A stretch of 64,000 nucleotides of DNA from Spirosoma lacussanchae (GCF_005870035.1 NZ_SWJG01000001.1:979639-1043638); one strand, 5' to 3'. Counted from the first letter of the stretch, positions 16,887 through 27,700 are shown. The notes: generated from the sequence alone by a model not told the origin. Numbers and translations: made by a program.

Positions 16887-19742
16887 ATGAAAAACCTTTT
16901 CCTGCTGGCCATACTGTGCCTGCTAATGGGGAAACTCCATGCTCAGTCTCCGGCTCGGTTTACCCTGCAGGGCCGCGCCGTAGATACGTCGGCCGCTCCG
17001 CTGGCTTCCTCTACCGTGATGCTGCTCAGCCCCAGGGATTCGTCGCTGGTGAATTTTGGCCGGACCGACGAGAAAGGAGCCTTCTCATTCAAGAACTTGA
17101 AGGCAGGTAACTATATCCTGAAAATATCCTTCGTTGGCTACATGCCCTATAATCAGCTGGTGAAACCAGCGGGCGAGGCCCTCGTAGACCTGGGTGCGCT
17201 GAAACTCAAACCGATTACCAGAGAGCTGATGGAAGTCGTGGTCAGAACGGCCAAGGCCCCGTTGACCATCAAAGGAGACACGATTGAGTATAATGCCAGT
17301 TCGTTCAAGGTGCCGCCGGGCTCGACTGTTGAAGACCTGCTCCGGAAACTACCCGGCGTGCAGGTCGATCAGGACGGCAACATCCGGGCGCAGGGGCAGG
17401 AGGTCAAGAAAGTAACCGTAGATGGCAAGAATTTCTTCGGCAACGATCCCAAACTGGCTACCAAGAATCTCCAGGCTGACGCGATTCAGAAAGTGCAGGT
17501 GTATAACGACAAAACGGAACAGGCCAAACTGACGGGTGTTGAAGACGGCAAGAAAGAGAAGACCGTTAACCTGGAACTTAAGGAAGAATTTAAGAAAGGC
17601 GGATTCGGTAAGCTGACCGCCGGGGCAGGCCCGGCCTCGAACGGCATAAGCCCCCGGGCCGACGCCAAGGGAAACTACAACAAATTCGACGCTAAGCGGC
17701 AGTTCTCGGTTATCGGGCTGGGCAACAACACCAACCAGCAGGGGCTGTCCTGGAACGATTATCAGGATTTTAGGGGGAGTAACTCGTTCAACTGGAACGA
17801 CAACGCTGATTTTGGCTTCAGCAGCGGAGGACGGTTCATATTCTTCGGGGGGGATGAAGACAACGAAAGCCTGAGTATTCCGGTCGATGGCCGGGCGGGG
17901 CGGGGCTTTTCCAACAACGTGGCCGGTGGGGCCAACTACAACTACGATACCAAGAAAACCAAACTCAGCACCAGCTACTATTACAGCCAGACCCGTCTGC
18001 AACTCGATGCCGAACGAAACCGCCGTAACTTTCTGGAAGACGGTTCGTTCCGGACGGCAGAAACGAGCGGTCAGACTAATTTCAACGCCAACCACCGCGT
18101 CAGCCTGCGTTACGAAAAAGCCATCGACTCGCTGAATACCATCATCTTTATCAACAACAGTCGGCTCGGCAACGGGAATGCGGGCCTGTTCAGATTACAG
18201 GAACAATTCCGGGTCAACGGGACATCGGGGCCCGAGCTAGTATCGACCCGCAACCGTACCAACAACCGAACGATAGCGGCCACATTCGGGTCGGCCAATA
18301 CGCTCCTGTACCGGCTCAAGTTCAAAAAGAAAGGGCGCAGCTTTGCCGCCAGCGCTACCTACCAGATCAATACTAGCGACGGCACCCTGAACCTGGACGC
18401 GACGAATGAGTTTTTTCAGGCCACCAGCGTCAACGAACAGCTGCGCCGGATTCGGCAGGATCAGGAAACCACCAGTTTGCGCAGCGAATACAAAGCCAGT
18501 CTGCTGTTTATCGAACCATTTGCGAAGAAGTTCTTCTGGGAGTCGTTCTACAACTTCAGCCTCCGCTATGATGAAGTAGACCGGAACGTGCTCGATGTGG
18601 CCGATGTGGGCAACAGTCGTAACGATTCGCTGAGCCGCTACTACAGAAACAATTACATCTACAACCGACTGGGCAGCAGCGTCCGCTATTCGTACAAGGG
18701 ACTGAATCTGGCGGTGGGGCTGGCCGGGCAGCAGTTTACGATCGATGGTCGGTTTGCGGTTGATCAGACCTCGTCGGCATTCCGGTTCATTCGCCGGACG
18801 TTCACGACCGTTGTGCCGAACGTCTCGCTGAACTACGATATGAAAAACAACCGGTACGTCTACGGCGGGTATGACCTGAACGTACGCATACCTTCGTCGC
18901 GGGATTTGCAGCCGTTTCCCAATAACGCCAATCCGTTATTCATCACCGAGGGTAATCCGAACCTGCTGCCCGAACTCCAGCACGGTGTGAATGTGGGCTT
19001 CAGCTATTTCAACCCCGGTAACTTCACCAATTTTTTCGCCAACCTCTACGGCAATTACTACGTCAACCAGATCGTATACAGCCAGCTTGTTGACCGGCAA
19101 ACGCTCGTTACCCGCAGCTTTCCGGAAAACCTGACCGGCGGGCGTACCATCGGGTCATACCTGGACTACGGCTTTCCCATCAAAAAAACCAAAGCTACAC
19201 TGCGGCTCAACACCCAGCTCAACTTTGGGCGCAACCTGACCAATATCGATAGAGTTACCAATGAGACCTACAACCAAAGCTACAATATAGGAACCCGGCT
19301 CGACCTGACACCGGTTGAGTGGCTGACGTTCTACGGTAACGCGAACGTAGGTATCGCCCAAACCCGATATTCGATCAATACGGGCCAGAATCAGACCATT
19401 ATCACCAACAACTTCGGGGGCGATCTTAACCTGAAGCTACCGGCCGGTATCTACCTGACATCGGCGCTGAACTACCGGGTCTATAAAAATGAACGTTTCG
19501 GTTTTGATCAGCGGGTGCCGCTCCTGAACGTATCAGCTTATCACATCCTGGGCAAGGCGAAAAAAGCCGAAGTCCGGCTATCAGCGGTCGACCTGCTGAA
19601 TCGGAATCTCAACGTGTCGCAGTATGCCGGCCAGAACTTCGTTTCGGAAGAGCGGGTGCAGACGCTGGCCCGGTATTTTCTGCTTAGCTTTACCTATAAC
19701 ATGCGTGGCGTTCAGGCCAAGATGCGCCGGGAAAACTTTTAA
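16887..19742 (+). CDS. Outer-membrane beta-barrel protein with carboxypeptidase-regulatory-like domain
   Basis: A 951-residue outer-membrane protein. Signal peptide at 1-20 (ends LHAQ), a CarboxypepD_reg-like beta domain at about 24-105, a plug-like domain at about 115-215 (VVVRTAKAPL..., DLLRKLPGVQVDQDG, NFFGNDPKLATKNL), and a large barrel in the remainder ending in an aromatic residue (RRENF). It matches the OMP_b-brl_3 family, relatives of TonB-dependent receptors found in Bacteroidota. ATG 16887 gives the signal peptide directly. A GLPGLI protein gene follows 41 bases later, a recurring pairing. Substrate unknown. Confidence 0.88.
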   Translation: MKNLFLLAILCLLMGKLHAQSPARFTLQGRAVDTSAAPLASSTVMLLSPRDSSLVNFGRTDEKGAFSFKNLKAGNYILKISFVGYMPYNQLVKPAGEALVDLGALKLKPITRELMEVVVRTAKAPLTIKGDTIEYNASSFKVPPGSTVEDLLRKLPGVQVDQDGNIRAQGQEVKKVTVDGKNFFGNDPKLATKNLQADAIQKVQVYNDKTEQAKLTGVEDGKKEKTVNLELKEEFKKGGFGKLTAGAGPASNGISPRADAKGNYNKFDAKRQFSVIGLGNNTNQQGLSWNDYQDFRGSNSFNWNDNADFGFSSGGRFIFFGGDEDNESLSIPVDGRAGRGFSNNVAGGANYNYDTKKTKLSTSYYYSQTRLQLDAERNRRNFLEDGSFRTAETSGQTNFNANHRVSLRYEKAIDSLNTIIFINNSRLGNGNAGLFRLQEQFRVNGTSGPELVSTRNRTNNRTIAATFGSANTLLYRLKFKKKGRSFAASATYQINTSDGTLNLDATNEFFQATSVNEQLRRIRQDQETTSLRSEYKASLLFIEPFAKKFFWESFYNFSLRYDEVDRNVLDVADVGNSRNDSLSRYYRNNYIYNRLGSSVRYSYKGLNLAVGLAGQQFTIDGRFAVDQTSSAFRFIRRTFTTVVPNVSLNYDMKNNRYVYGGYDLNVRIPSSRDLQPFPNNANPLFITEGNPNLLPELQHGVNVGFSYFNPGNFTNFFANLYGNYYVNQIVYSQLVDRQTLVTRSFPENLTGGRTIGSYLDYGFPIKKTKATLRLNTQLNFGRNLTNIDRVTNETYNQSYNIGTRLDLTPVEWLTFYGNANVGIAQTRYSINTGQNQTIITNNFGGDLNLKLPAGIYLTSALNYRVYKNERFGFDQRVPLLNVSAYHILGKAKKAEVRLSAVDLLNRNLNVSQYAGQNFVSEERVQTLARYFLLSFTYNMRGVQAKMRRENF

Positions 19743-19783
19743 TGGAGAAACCAACCCGTCTGATACACTCAAATTAGCCAGTT

Positions 19784-20533
19784 ATGAACCGGTTCATTCT
19801 TATTCTCTGCGGTATACTGACGACTACGCTATCGCTGGCGCAGCAAACCGAAGGCGTGGTAACGTACCAGCGCAAAACCTACTGGAGCAAGATTATAGCC
19901 CGGATGACCTTTCTGAGCCAGGAACAGAAAGACCGGGCGGCTCAGACCTGGAAAAACGACGACGAATCGAAAGAAAAAATGAAGCTGTCGTTCAACGCCA
20001 ATGAGAGTCTCTATACCTACGCCAGCGAGCAGGGCGAAACTGAAGACGGCCAGTATTCGTGGCGTAATGCCGATCTGGTGCTGTACCGAAACTTCGACAA
20101 AGACAAAAAAATCGATGTGATGGAGATGCTGGGTAAAACCTACATCGTTGAAGACTCTCTGCATACACCGACCTGGAAAATCGGTAACCAGATCAAGGAA
20201 GTGGCAGGCTACATCTGTATGCGGGCCGATACGGAAGATCCCATCAAGAAGCAGAAGATAACGGCCTGGTTTGCGCAGGATATTCCGGTACCGGCCGGTC
20301 CGGAGCGGTACAGTGGCCTGCCCGGAGTCATTCTGGAGCTGAACCTGAACGAGGGAGATGTTATCATCGAAGCAACCGGCGTGGCCTTCCGTAAACTCAC
20401 CCCCGATGATCTGAAGCTACCCAAGCTGAAAGGGAAAAAGCTGAGCGATTCGGCCTACGACGCCCTGATTTCGCAGCATATCGCGGAGAGCATGACCGCT
20501 CATCGCAACCCGTTCTGGACCATTCGCTACTGA
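19784..20533 (+). CDS. GLPGLI family protein
   Basis: A 249-residue exported protein with signal peptide (about 1-19, ends LSLAQ) and the family motif YSGLPGVILEL near residue 175. GLPGLI proteins are of unknown function and typically neighbour outer-membrane barrel genes as here. The mature part is strand-rich with Lys/Asp-rich segments. The stop overlaps by seven bases with the stop of the convergent lipoprotein gene. Confidence 0.9.
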   Translation: MNRFILILCGILTTTLSLAQQTEGVVTYQRKTYWSKIIARMTFLSQEQKDRAAQTWKNDDESKEKMKLSFNANESLYTYASEQGETEDGQYSWRNADLVLYRNFDKDKKIDVMEMLGKTYIVEDSLHTPTWKIGNQIKEVAGYICMRADTEDPIKKQKITAWFAQDIPVPAGPERYSGLPGVILELNLNEGDVIIEATGVAFRKLTPDDLKLPKLKGKKLSDSAYDALISQHIAESMTAHRNPFWTIRY

Positions 20534-21267
20534 TCGGCCAAGGGCGTAACCTGAATGTTTTTCTGCTCAATGCGCGACAGCTCGGGAAGCTGTCGCGCCT
20601 GGTAGCGCTGGTCATAGGTGCCCACCGAGGTCGTATCTTTTTCGTCGCCCCTGTAGTTGATATAATCCTGAAACCGGATACCACCGACCGTTTTCGGATT
20701 GATGGCTTTGCGGAAGCGGGGTCCTCCTTCGCTGTAGGCCAGGTAATCCATGGTGTGAGTTTGCTGGTTGAACCAGTAAAAGAATGTGTCCCGGTAATCG
20801 TCGCCACCGCCTTCGGCCCGAAACCGCACCCGTACTTTATCATAAGTCTGCCCGTCAATCTGGCTTTGGCCGGCATAATCGGCCAGTACGGCCGGGTCGC
20901 TCAGTTTGTGCGGCAGCAGCACAAAATAGGCTACTGAGTTCACCGCGCGGCTGTATTTACCGATCTGGGCGGTATCGAGCGGCTGAGTCTGGTTGTTGCG
21001 GGTGCGGGTAAACGAATCGTTGGTAAGCACTTCGCGAATGGCTGCGCCGGCCGAGTCCCGATAGCTGCGTTCGTACCGAAAACGGCCATTTTGTTGTTCC
21101 AGCACGAGGTGAAACTGCCTGAAGTCGAACGAGATTCGCTTATTCTGGTACGCATCGCCACCGTGGGCCGCAATCGCCTGATCGATCAGGTTTTGAGCGT
21201 CGTTCTGCGGTTGGCAGGCGGCTGCGATGAAGAGCAGAGAGCAGGCGGTAAGGAAAAGACGGAGCAT
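20527..21267 (-). CDS. DUF6503-like lipoprotein
   Basis: A 246-residue lipoprotein: signal peptide with lipobox ending AAAC at Cys18. After a short linker comes a helix with LIDQAIAAHGGDAYQ and a LolA-like strand region (KRISFDFRQFHLV...RFRYERSY). Families of this kind (LolA/DUF6503 type) are common in Bacteroidota and have no defined role. The promoter is at 21290-21297. Function unknown; probably periplasmic and lipid-anchored. Confidence 0.7.
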   Translation of the reverse strand: MLRLFLTACSLLFIAAACQPQNDAQNLIDQAIAAHGGDAYQNKRISFDFRQFHLVLEQQNGRFRYERSYRDSAGAAIREVLTNDSFTRTRNNQTQPLDTAQIGKYSRAVNSVAYFVLLPHKLSDPAVLADYAGQSQIDGQTYDKVRVRFRAEGGGDDYRDTFFYWFNQQTHTMDYLAYSEGGPRFRKAINPKTVGGIRFQDYINYRGDEKDTTSVGTYDQRYQARQLPELSRIEQKNIQVTPLADQ

Positions 21268-21289
21268 AGGATACAGAGTGGAGGAGACA

Positions 21290-21297
21290 CAAACCTA
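21290..21297 (-). promoter_or_regulatory. -7 promoter element for DUF6503-like gene
   Basis: TAGGTTTG on the minus strand matches TAnnTTTG and lies 22 bases upstream of the ATG at 21267, overlapping the stop of the decarboxylase gene upstream. Confidence 0.5.
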
Positions 21298-22749
21298 CAA
21301 AAAGTGCCGATCGATACGAAGGTTGTCTGTGCCAGCCTCGGTCAGCTGTTGGTAAACGGTAGTCATGGTTCTGATAGCCCGGTGCAGATCTTCCGTCTGA
21401 GTCCGCCAGTTGACGAAAGCTGCTCGCAGGCAGCTTACTCCATTATATACCGTCGGGGTGAGATATACCTGGCCTTCAGCGTTCAAGGCTGTCTGAAACG
21501 TGGCCAGCCAGGTCGCGTCGGTTCTATGGTGCCGCAACGAAAAACACACTACATTAACCCTAACAGGAGCTTCTAGCTGGAGAAAACCGCTTTTGGCAAT
21601 CAGTTGACCAAATTCTGTCGCCAGGGCCACCGACCGCTCCACGATAACGCGGAAGCCCGTTCGGCCATACCCTATGAGCGACAGCCAAACAGGTAAGGCT
21701 CTGAGTCGGCGGCTGTTTTCGGGACCCATATTGAGGTAACTAAAATTAGTCATAGGATCGCCCAGATAGGGGGCGTTGGTATTCTGAAACGTCTGAACCT
21801 GCAGAACGGCGTAAACTGATCGCACTAGCCAGACAGCGCTGTCGTAGGGTACATTGAGCCACTTATGGTTGTCGATGGCAATGCTGTCGGCCCATTCCCA
21901 ACCCGCCAGCCGGGGCGCCAGGGAGGGGACGAGGGCCACAAAACCACCAAACGCAGCATCGACGTGCAGCCAGAAACCAAATTGCTTTTTTAACGCCACC
22001 AGCGCAGTCAGATCGTCAAAGTCGACGGTATTAACTGTGCCGCCACTAGCCATCACAATCACGGGCTGGCCGGGTTGCTGGTTCAGCAGTTCGGTCAGGT
22101 GGGTTATATCGATAGCTTCCCGGTCGGGTAGGCTGCGTACGTTTTCAAGCGATGTACTGCCCAACCCCAGCATTGCCAGTGACTTGATAGCCGACGAGTG
22201 GGGCACGGCAGCCAGCACCCGGATCTGACCGGGCCTGACACCCTCCCGCGCCACATCGCACCCAAGTTGCTGCCCCGCCCACTGCCGGGCCACAGCCAGC
22301 CCCGTAAAATTTGCCATAGTTGCCCCCGTCACGAAACCACCCATGAAATCGTCAGGCAGGTTCAGGAGCTGGCGGAAAAGTGCCAGCGATTGCGCTTCTA
22401 TGTTTGCTGATAGATCACCTGGACCGGTCAGGCCCTTCGGATTTTGGTCGAAAACAGTGGTGAGCCAGTCGCCTACGATGCTGGTGGGGGTAGTGCCGCC
22501 TGTGACGAAGCCCCAATAGCGTGGCCCCGCCGACCCCACCAACAGATTCCGAAACTGAGCGTCGAACTCGGCCAGCGCAGCCAGGCCACCTATGCCGATT
22601 TCAGGAAGCTGAGCGGGCTGTAGCTGCGGATCGGGACGAGACGTGGGTAGTTCGGGTAAATCTGCCAGAAACTGGCCACAATAGGCACGGGCCGCATCGA
22701 GTAACTGATCAAGTGAATCGTGTTCGGGCAAGTAAGGAGTAGATGGCAT
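21295..22749 (-). CDS. PLP-dependent group II amino-acid decarboxylase
   Basis: A 484-residue enzyme of the aromatic-L-amino-acid/glutamate decarboxylase fold. The PLP-binding lysine is in SIAIDNHKWLN (about residue 294) with the preceding VDAAFGG Asp/Ala segment that stacks on the cofactor. The N-terminal GFVTGGTTPTSIVGDWL region is typical. It could convert an aromatic or other amino acid to its amine; the specificity is not predictable from motifs. It is divergent from a MocR regulator, which often controls such genes. Base composition appears slightly AT-richer than the surrounding genes. Confidence 0.82.
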   Translation of the reverse strand: MPSTPYLPEHDSLDQLLDAARAYCGQFLADLPELPTSRPDPQLQPAQLPEIGIGGLAALAEFDAQFRNLLVGSAGPRYWGFVTGGTTPTSIVGDWLTTVFDQNPKGLTGPGDLSANIEAQSLALFRQLLNLPDDFMGGFVTGATMANFTGLAVARQWAGQQLGCDVAREGVRPGQIRVLAAVPHSSAIKSLAMLGLGSTSLENVRSLPDREAIDITHLTELLNQQPGQPVIVMASGGTVNTVDFDDLTALVALKKQFGFWLHVDAAFGGFVALVPSLAPRLAGWEWADSIAIDNHKWLNVPYDSAVWLVRSVYAVLQVQTFQNTNAPYLGDPMTNFSYLNMGPENSRRLRALPVWLSLIGYGRTGFRVIVERSVALATEFGQLIAKSGFLQLEAPVRVNVVCFSLRHHRTDATWLATFQTALNAEGQVYLTPTVYNGVSCLRAAFVNWRTQTEDLHRAIRTMTTVYQQLTEAGTDNLRIDRHFL

Positions 22750-22852
22750 AGTGAGTCATTTACTATCGGCTAGATATCGACTGCAAAGGTTGGGTTAGAT
22801 TGATGAAAAAAACAGTAGCAATTTTGTGAAAAATAACCAGATCAATTTACCG
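22750..22852. promoter_or_regulatory. Divergent control region of decarboxylase and MocR regulator
   Basis: A 103-bp region between two divergent starts. It contains a near-consensus minus-strand -7 box (AACCTTTG, 22784-22791) for the decarboxylase and two similar A-rich blocks about 23 bases apart (TGATGAAAAAAAC from 22801 and TTGTGAAAAATAAC from about 22824). Direct repeats at two-turn spacing are typical operators for MocR-type regulators; this assignment is inference. Confidence 0.4.
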
Positions 22853-24277
22853 ATGAAGACAGCCTATCGTTACGAGGCTATTGCCAAACAACTGCAACAA
22901 CAAATCGTTAGTGGTTTGTTGAAACCTGGTGAACGGCTGCCCTCAGTGCGTCAGACCAGTCATACACAAGGGGTCAGTCTGACGACTGTTTTCCGGGCTT
23001 ACTACGAACTCGAAGCCCGGGGGCTAGTAGTGGCTAGGCCCCAATCAGGTTATTATGTTCGAGAAGTGGTGAATCGCTTCCGACAACCTTCCCAGCTTAG
23101 CAAACCCCAGCCTATCGCCATGAACATTACCGTGAGCCAAGCCCTGCGCCAATTGCCCCGAGGCTGGTCTCACCCGAACGTTATAGATATGGCCGTGGCC
23201 GTGCCGGGTTTGTCGCTCTTGCCGCAGGCCAAACTCAACAAGTCCCTGCTGACTATCCTGCGCCATTTACCTGATAGCGGTCTGGGCTACGAAACGACGT
23301 GTGGTTTTCCCGAATTACGTCGGCAAGTAGCGCAACGATTGACCTGGGCCGACCATGTCCTGACTCCCGATTCGGTGGTGATTACTACGGGCTGTATCGA
23401 GGCCATTACGTTAGCCCTGCGCGTCACGACCAAACCCGGCGACATGGTAGCTATCGAGTCGCCCACCTACTATGGCCTATTGCAAGTTATGGAAGGGCTG
23501 GGTTTGCGCGCCTTTGAGTTGCCTACTGATACCCAAACCGGTCCTGATCTGGAGGTGCTAAATCAATCATTAGCTACCCAACCCATTCGGGCGGTGGTGC
23601 TTACTCCTACATTTAGCAACCCGATCGGATATTGTATGAGCGATGAGCACAAAAAAGCGCTGGTCGATTTATTGGCCTCGTATGATGTGCCGTTGATTGA
23701 GGATGACGTATATGGTGAACTGTATGCTGGCTATGCCCGGCCCCGAACTTGCCAGAGTTTCGACCGGGTTGGGCGGGTTTTGCTGTGTGGGTCGGTCTCG
23801 AAGGTGCTGGCCCCGGGTTATCGGGTAGGCTGGCTAGTACCCGGCCGCTACCGGGATGAAGTGATCCGGGCGCAATTGATGCAAACCAACAGCCCGGCAA
23901 CGCTGCCCCAGGCCGCTATCGCCGACTTTATGCAGACGGGTCGTTACGAACGTCATATGCGTCAATTGCGGGTTGTTATTCAGCAGCAGGTGCTGGCATA
24001 TCGGGCGTTGATTCTGGAGGCATTTCCGGCTAACACACATGTTAGTATGCCTGCTGGTGGGCTGGTGCTGTGGGTGCGTTTACCTGATGATCTGTCTGTT
24101 AATCTGTCATCGGTTCTGGCGCAGGCTGTGGCTCAGGGTATTGCGTTTTTCCCGGGTTATCTGTTCTCCACTCAACCGCAGTACGGTCAATGTCTGCGGA
24201 TCACTTGTGGTCAGCCTCTCACCCAGCTATACATCAATGGCATCCGTAAATTGGGTGAGCTGATCAGCCACATCTGA
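22853..24277 (+). CDS. MocR/PdxR-type regulator (GntR HTH fused to aminotransferase domain)
   Basis: A 474-residue regulator. Residues 1-70 form a GntR winged helix (YEAIAKQLQQQI, PGERLPSVRQ, VSLTTVFRAYYELEARGLV), then a fold-type I aminotransferase domain to the end, with the DDVYGELY Asp and SVSKVLAPGYRVGW Lys that bind PLP. Such proteins sense PLP or amino-acid-PLP adducts. The divergent decarboxylase is the likely target. ATG 22853 was preferred over GTG 22826, though the latter would add nine residues. Codon choice is visibly more A/T-ending than in neighbours such as pabB, suggesting acquisition. Confidence 0.88.
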   Translation: MKTAYRYEAIAKQLQQQIVSGLLKPGERLPSVRQTSHTQGVSLTTVFRAYYELEARGLVVARPQSGYYVREVVNRFRQPSQLSKPQPIAMNITVSQALRQLPRGWSHPNVIDMAVAVPGLSLLPQAKLNKSLLTILRHLPDSGLGYETTCGFPELRRQVAQRLTWADHVLTPDSVVITTGCIEAITLALRVTTKPGDMVAIESPTYYGLLQVMEGLGLRAFELPTDTQTGPDLEVLNQSLATQPIRAVVLTPTFSNPIGYCMSDEHKKALVDLLASYDVPLIEDDVYGELYAGYARPRTCQSFDRVGRVLLCGSVSKVLAPGYRVGWLVPGRYRDEVIRAQLMQTNSPATLPQAAIADFMQTGRYERHMRQLRVVIQQQVLAYRALILEAFPANTHVSMPAGGLVLWVRLPDDLSVNLSSVLAQAVAQGIAFFPGYLFSTQPQYGQCLRITCGQPLTQLYINGIRKLGELISHI

Positions 24278-24737
24278 ATAATTAGCCACTAAGCTATCTG
24301 TTTAGGCGTTGTATGAATGATTCATCCTCTCACCTTATAAAAAAATAAATAGGAGTTATCCCGGAGTTTGATGGAGTCGGCTGAACAGCGAAACCTGCTG
24401 AGTTTGGTGGTGCGAACGACTAACCGATAGATTTTCTTGTATCCAAAAACGTGGCAAAAATTGGCTCTACAGCCGACTAAGGCAAGTAAAAGGCTTGTTA
24501 TTTTTAGTCGCAGTTCCGTAAGTGTGTACAGCCTTTGTTGGATCGCTTTGACTAACCGTTAGTTGAATAAACCCAGCCGCGCACAGCCTTAGTTCGAGGT
24601 AGTGCCGTCAAACAGGAAAGCGGTGCCAGTTTGCACTGACACCGCTTTTCCTGCTGTGATCGGCTTTGTGAGCTTTGTTCATCGCTCACCAGATACAAAC
24701 TTCGGGATGACTCATGTTTATCTGCAGATGGAATTAC
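24278..24737. other. 460-bp non-coding region
   Basis: Between the MocR gene and the end of the convergent ThuA/sugar dehydrogenase gene. It is AT-richer than the surroundings, holds no reading frame that looks coding, and includes short repeats of GACTAACCG (near 24417 and 24550) plus the terminator hairpin at 24613-24653. It may be the scar of a lost gene. Confidence 0.5.
24613..24653 (-). terminator. Terminator hairpin downstream of ThuA/sugar dehydrogenase gene
   Basis: Arms 24613-24625 (CAGGAAAGCGGTG) and 24640-24653 (CACCGCTTTTCCTG) pair over 13 bp with a one-base bulge and a 14-base loop. On the minus strand a short T run follows, so it probably ends the long transcript of the gene that stops at 24738. 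Confidence 0.55.
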
Positions 24738-27700
24738 TTACATACCCGAAGTTGAGAACTGTACCCGATCAACGGCAAACAGGGGTTTCTGCCCGGCCGA
24801 TGGGTTTACAAAAATCAGGTACAGCTTATGGGTACCCGCTACCGGCTGGCGGAAGGGCAGGTTTACCGGACCGGTTGTTCCCTGTTTCACATCGGCCTCA
24901 CCGATCAGCGTACCCGTGGGTGAGTCGAGACGAGCTTCGAGCTTACCACCAGCGGCTCGTTCGTTCGGCGCAAACGCCATCACCGACAGGCTCTGAATAT
25001 CAGTCATGTCGATATCGTTGAAGGCTACGTAGCTACCCGATTTGGTGCCGAAAGCGGCTGGTCCCTGCTTGGGAATGTCGACCTCGCGGATATCTTTTTT
25101 CGTATCGGCAGCGGTGGCTTTGATCTTTGGGCTACGCAGCGCCAGTGTGGTTGTTCCCGTCAGTGGGCCCATGGTACCGTTACCACGGTCGGTATACGAG
25201 GCCGTCAGCACATAAGCACCCTCTTTCTTCTGATCGGCGGGTACGTAGTTACCGGCTACTGGCTGCTTGTTGGCTGTTTTCTCATCGGCCAGCGACAGAA
25301 TATACCGGACCATCTCGGTTGCTTCGCTGTCTTTGAGCTGCGGGTGTGCGCTCATGGCCTGTTCGCCCCATACACCGCCCCCGCCTTTGATGATCTTGTT
25401 GGCCAGTTTGCCTTCAATCTGGAACGCCCCTTTGTATTTTTTGGCTACATCGAGGTAAGCCGGTCCGATCGATTTTTTGTCGATGGCATGACAGGCTTTA
25501 CAGTCGCTCAGTTCGATCAGACGTTTGCCGGTCGAGAAGCTGGTATTGGCCTGGTGACCCTGCGCCAGCATCGTTTTATCGAAACCTTCGAGATAGTCGA
25601 TTGTCATCGTTACGTCGTCGGCGCTGATGCCTTTCTGCAGTGTACCGTCTTCTTTATCGACCACTTTGACGGCGTATTTGACCGGCTTGTTGGGGAAGTA
25701 GAACGAGCGGTTTCCTGTTACGGCCAGGTCGACTTTTGGTTCATCGTTCCCAACCCGAATATCCATCGTTTTGGTGGCCACGTTACCAGCGGCATCTGTC
25801 ACTTTCAGAACGGCCGGATAAACACCCGGTTTAGTAAAGGTTACCGATGGGCTGGCGGTGGTTTGTTTAGGTAGTCCTTTGCCAAACGACCATTCGTACT
25901 TCAGCGCGTCGCCGTCATAATCGGTGGTGCCTTTGCTGTCGAACTTTACCGTCAGCGGGGCCGCGCCTACCATTTTGCTGGCAGAGGCTACGACTACCGG
26001 TCTGCGGTTCCCGGCGTTGTAGGTGATGCGGCTCAGGCGGGCATCGTCGTTGGCGGCAAACCAGCGCTGGCCATATTCCAGCGTATAGAGGCTACCGTCA
26101 TTGGCGAACTGCATGTCGATGGTGTGCGAGAATTTGGCGCTGGGCATGAACCGCTCCATTTTCACGAAGTCACCCTCTTTAGTCATAGTAACGGGGTTGA
26201 TCCAGTCGCGCATCCAGTCGTAGGCGAAGAACTTCCCGTCGTAGTGGCGGGGGAACTTGACGGGGGTTTCCGGATAGTCGTCGTAGTAGTAAACCGGGCC
26301 GCCCATGCCGTTACGGCCACCCTTGCCAACAATCTCCCCAAACTCGGGCGACTCGGCATAGGGGTAATAAATAAACGCTTTCTGCGCTGGGGGCAACTCG
26401 CGCAAACCGGTGTTATGGGGCGAGTCGTTGATCGGCTTCATCGGGTCGAACAGCGGACCCGACAGGCTGTCTTTGAACGAGTATGCGTTATAGGCGCGGT
26501 TGTCGGCTACGAACAACGGCCAGCCGTAGTAGCCCGCCTTACGAGCCTGGTTGATCTCGTCATGACCCCGTGGGCCTTTTTGGGGGCTGTTTTCACCGGC
26601 ATCAGGTCCTACTTCGCCCCAGTACAGGAAGCCCGTACGCTGGTCAACGGCAATGCGGTAAGGGTTACGGTTACCCATCACGTAAATTTCCGGACGGGCC
26701 TTGGGATTGCCTTTCGGAAACAGATTGCCTTCCGGTATGGAGTAGGTACCGTCGGCTTCTGGTTTGATACGCAGGATTTTGCCGCGCAGGTCGTTGGTAT
26801 TGCTGCTGGTCAGGCGGGCATCCCAGCCGCTCCGGCCCGGCCGCTCGTCGATGGGCGCAAACCCCTGGGAGTTGAAGGGGTTGGTATCGTCGCCGGTCGA
26901 GAGGTAAAGGTTACCCGTACGATCCCACGCAATAGAGCCGCCGGTATGGCAGCAGTCGGTGCGTTTGACGGGGACGGTCAGCAGCACCTTTTCGGTGTTC
27001 AGCAACAGGGTGTCCCGAACGTCGTCATACACGAACCGGGACAGGTGCTGGGCAGTATCGCCGGGCGCTTCGGCCCGGGCAACGGGCGAGTAGTAAGCAT
27101 AAATCCACTTGTTCTGTTTGAAGTTCGGGTCGATGTTGATACCCATCAGGCCGTATTCAAACTTGGTATAGACCGGGAAATTGGCCACTACTTTTACCGC
27201 CTTGGTTTTCGGGTCCCAGAGCTTCAGCGCGCCTTTGCGTTCGGCAAACAGCACTTTACCGTTGTCCAGCACCGCCAGTTCGGTCGGTTCGTCGAGGCTC
27301 GATACGAGTACCTGTTTCTCGAACCGGTTTTCTTCGGGATAGGGCTGGGTTTTGGCCTGGCTGTATTTCAGGCTGGTAGCCATCACGGATTTGAGTCCGC
27401 CCAGCAGGTGCTTCAGATAAACCGGGTTGACAAATGTTTCGTCGGGGTGACCAAAGTTGGTGTAAAACGCTTTGCCGCCGTCGTAATCGTGGTACCACGA
27501 CATGGGGTGGTTATCGCCCATTTTTCCGTCTTTGTACGTTTTCTCATCAATCTTGACGAGCACATTCACGTCGGTGTTGAAGTTCTTGAAGTCATAGAAC
27601 TCGTCTTTGACTTTCCAGCGGTCAGGGAAGCCAAACATCGACGCGTGGTCCTTATTAACTACATACGCTTCGCCTTCCTGAACGTTCGGATTACCGGGGT

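Noticed and set aside
24602..25021. Plus-strand open frame of 139 codons
   Set aside because: It spans the terminator hairpin and the 3' end of the opposite gene; no conserved feature.
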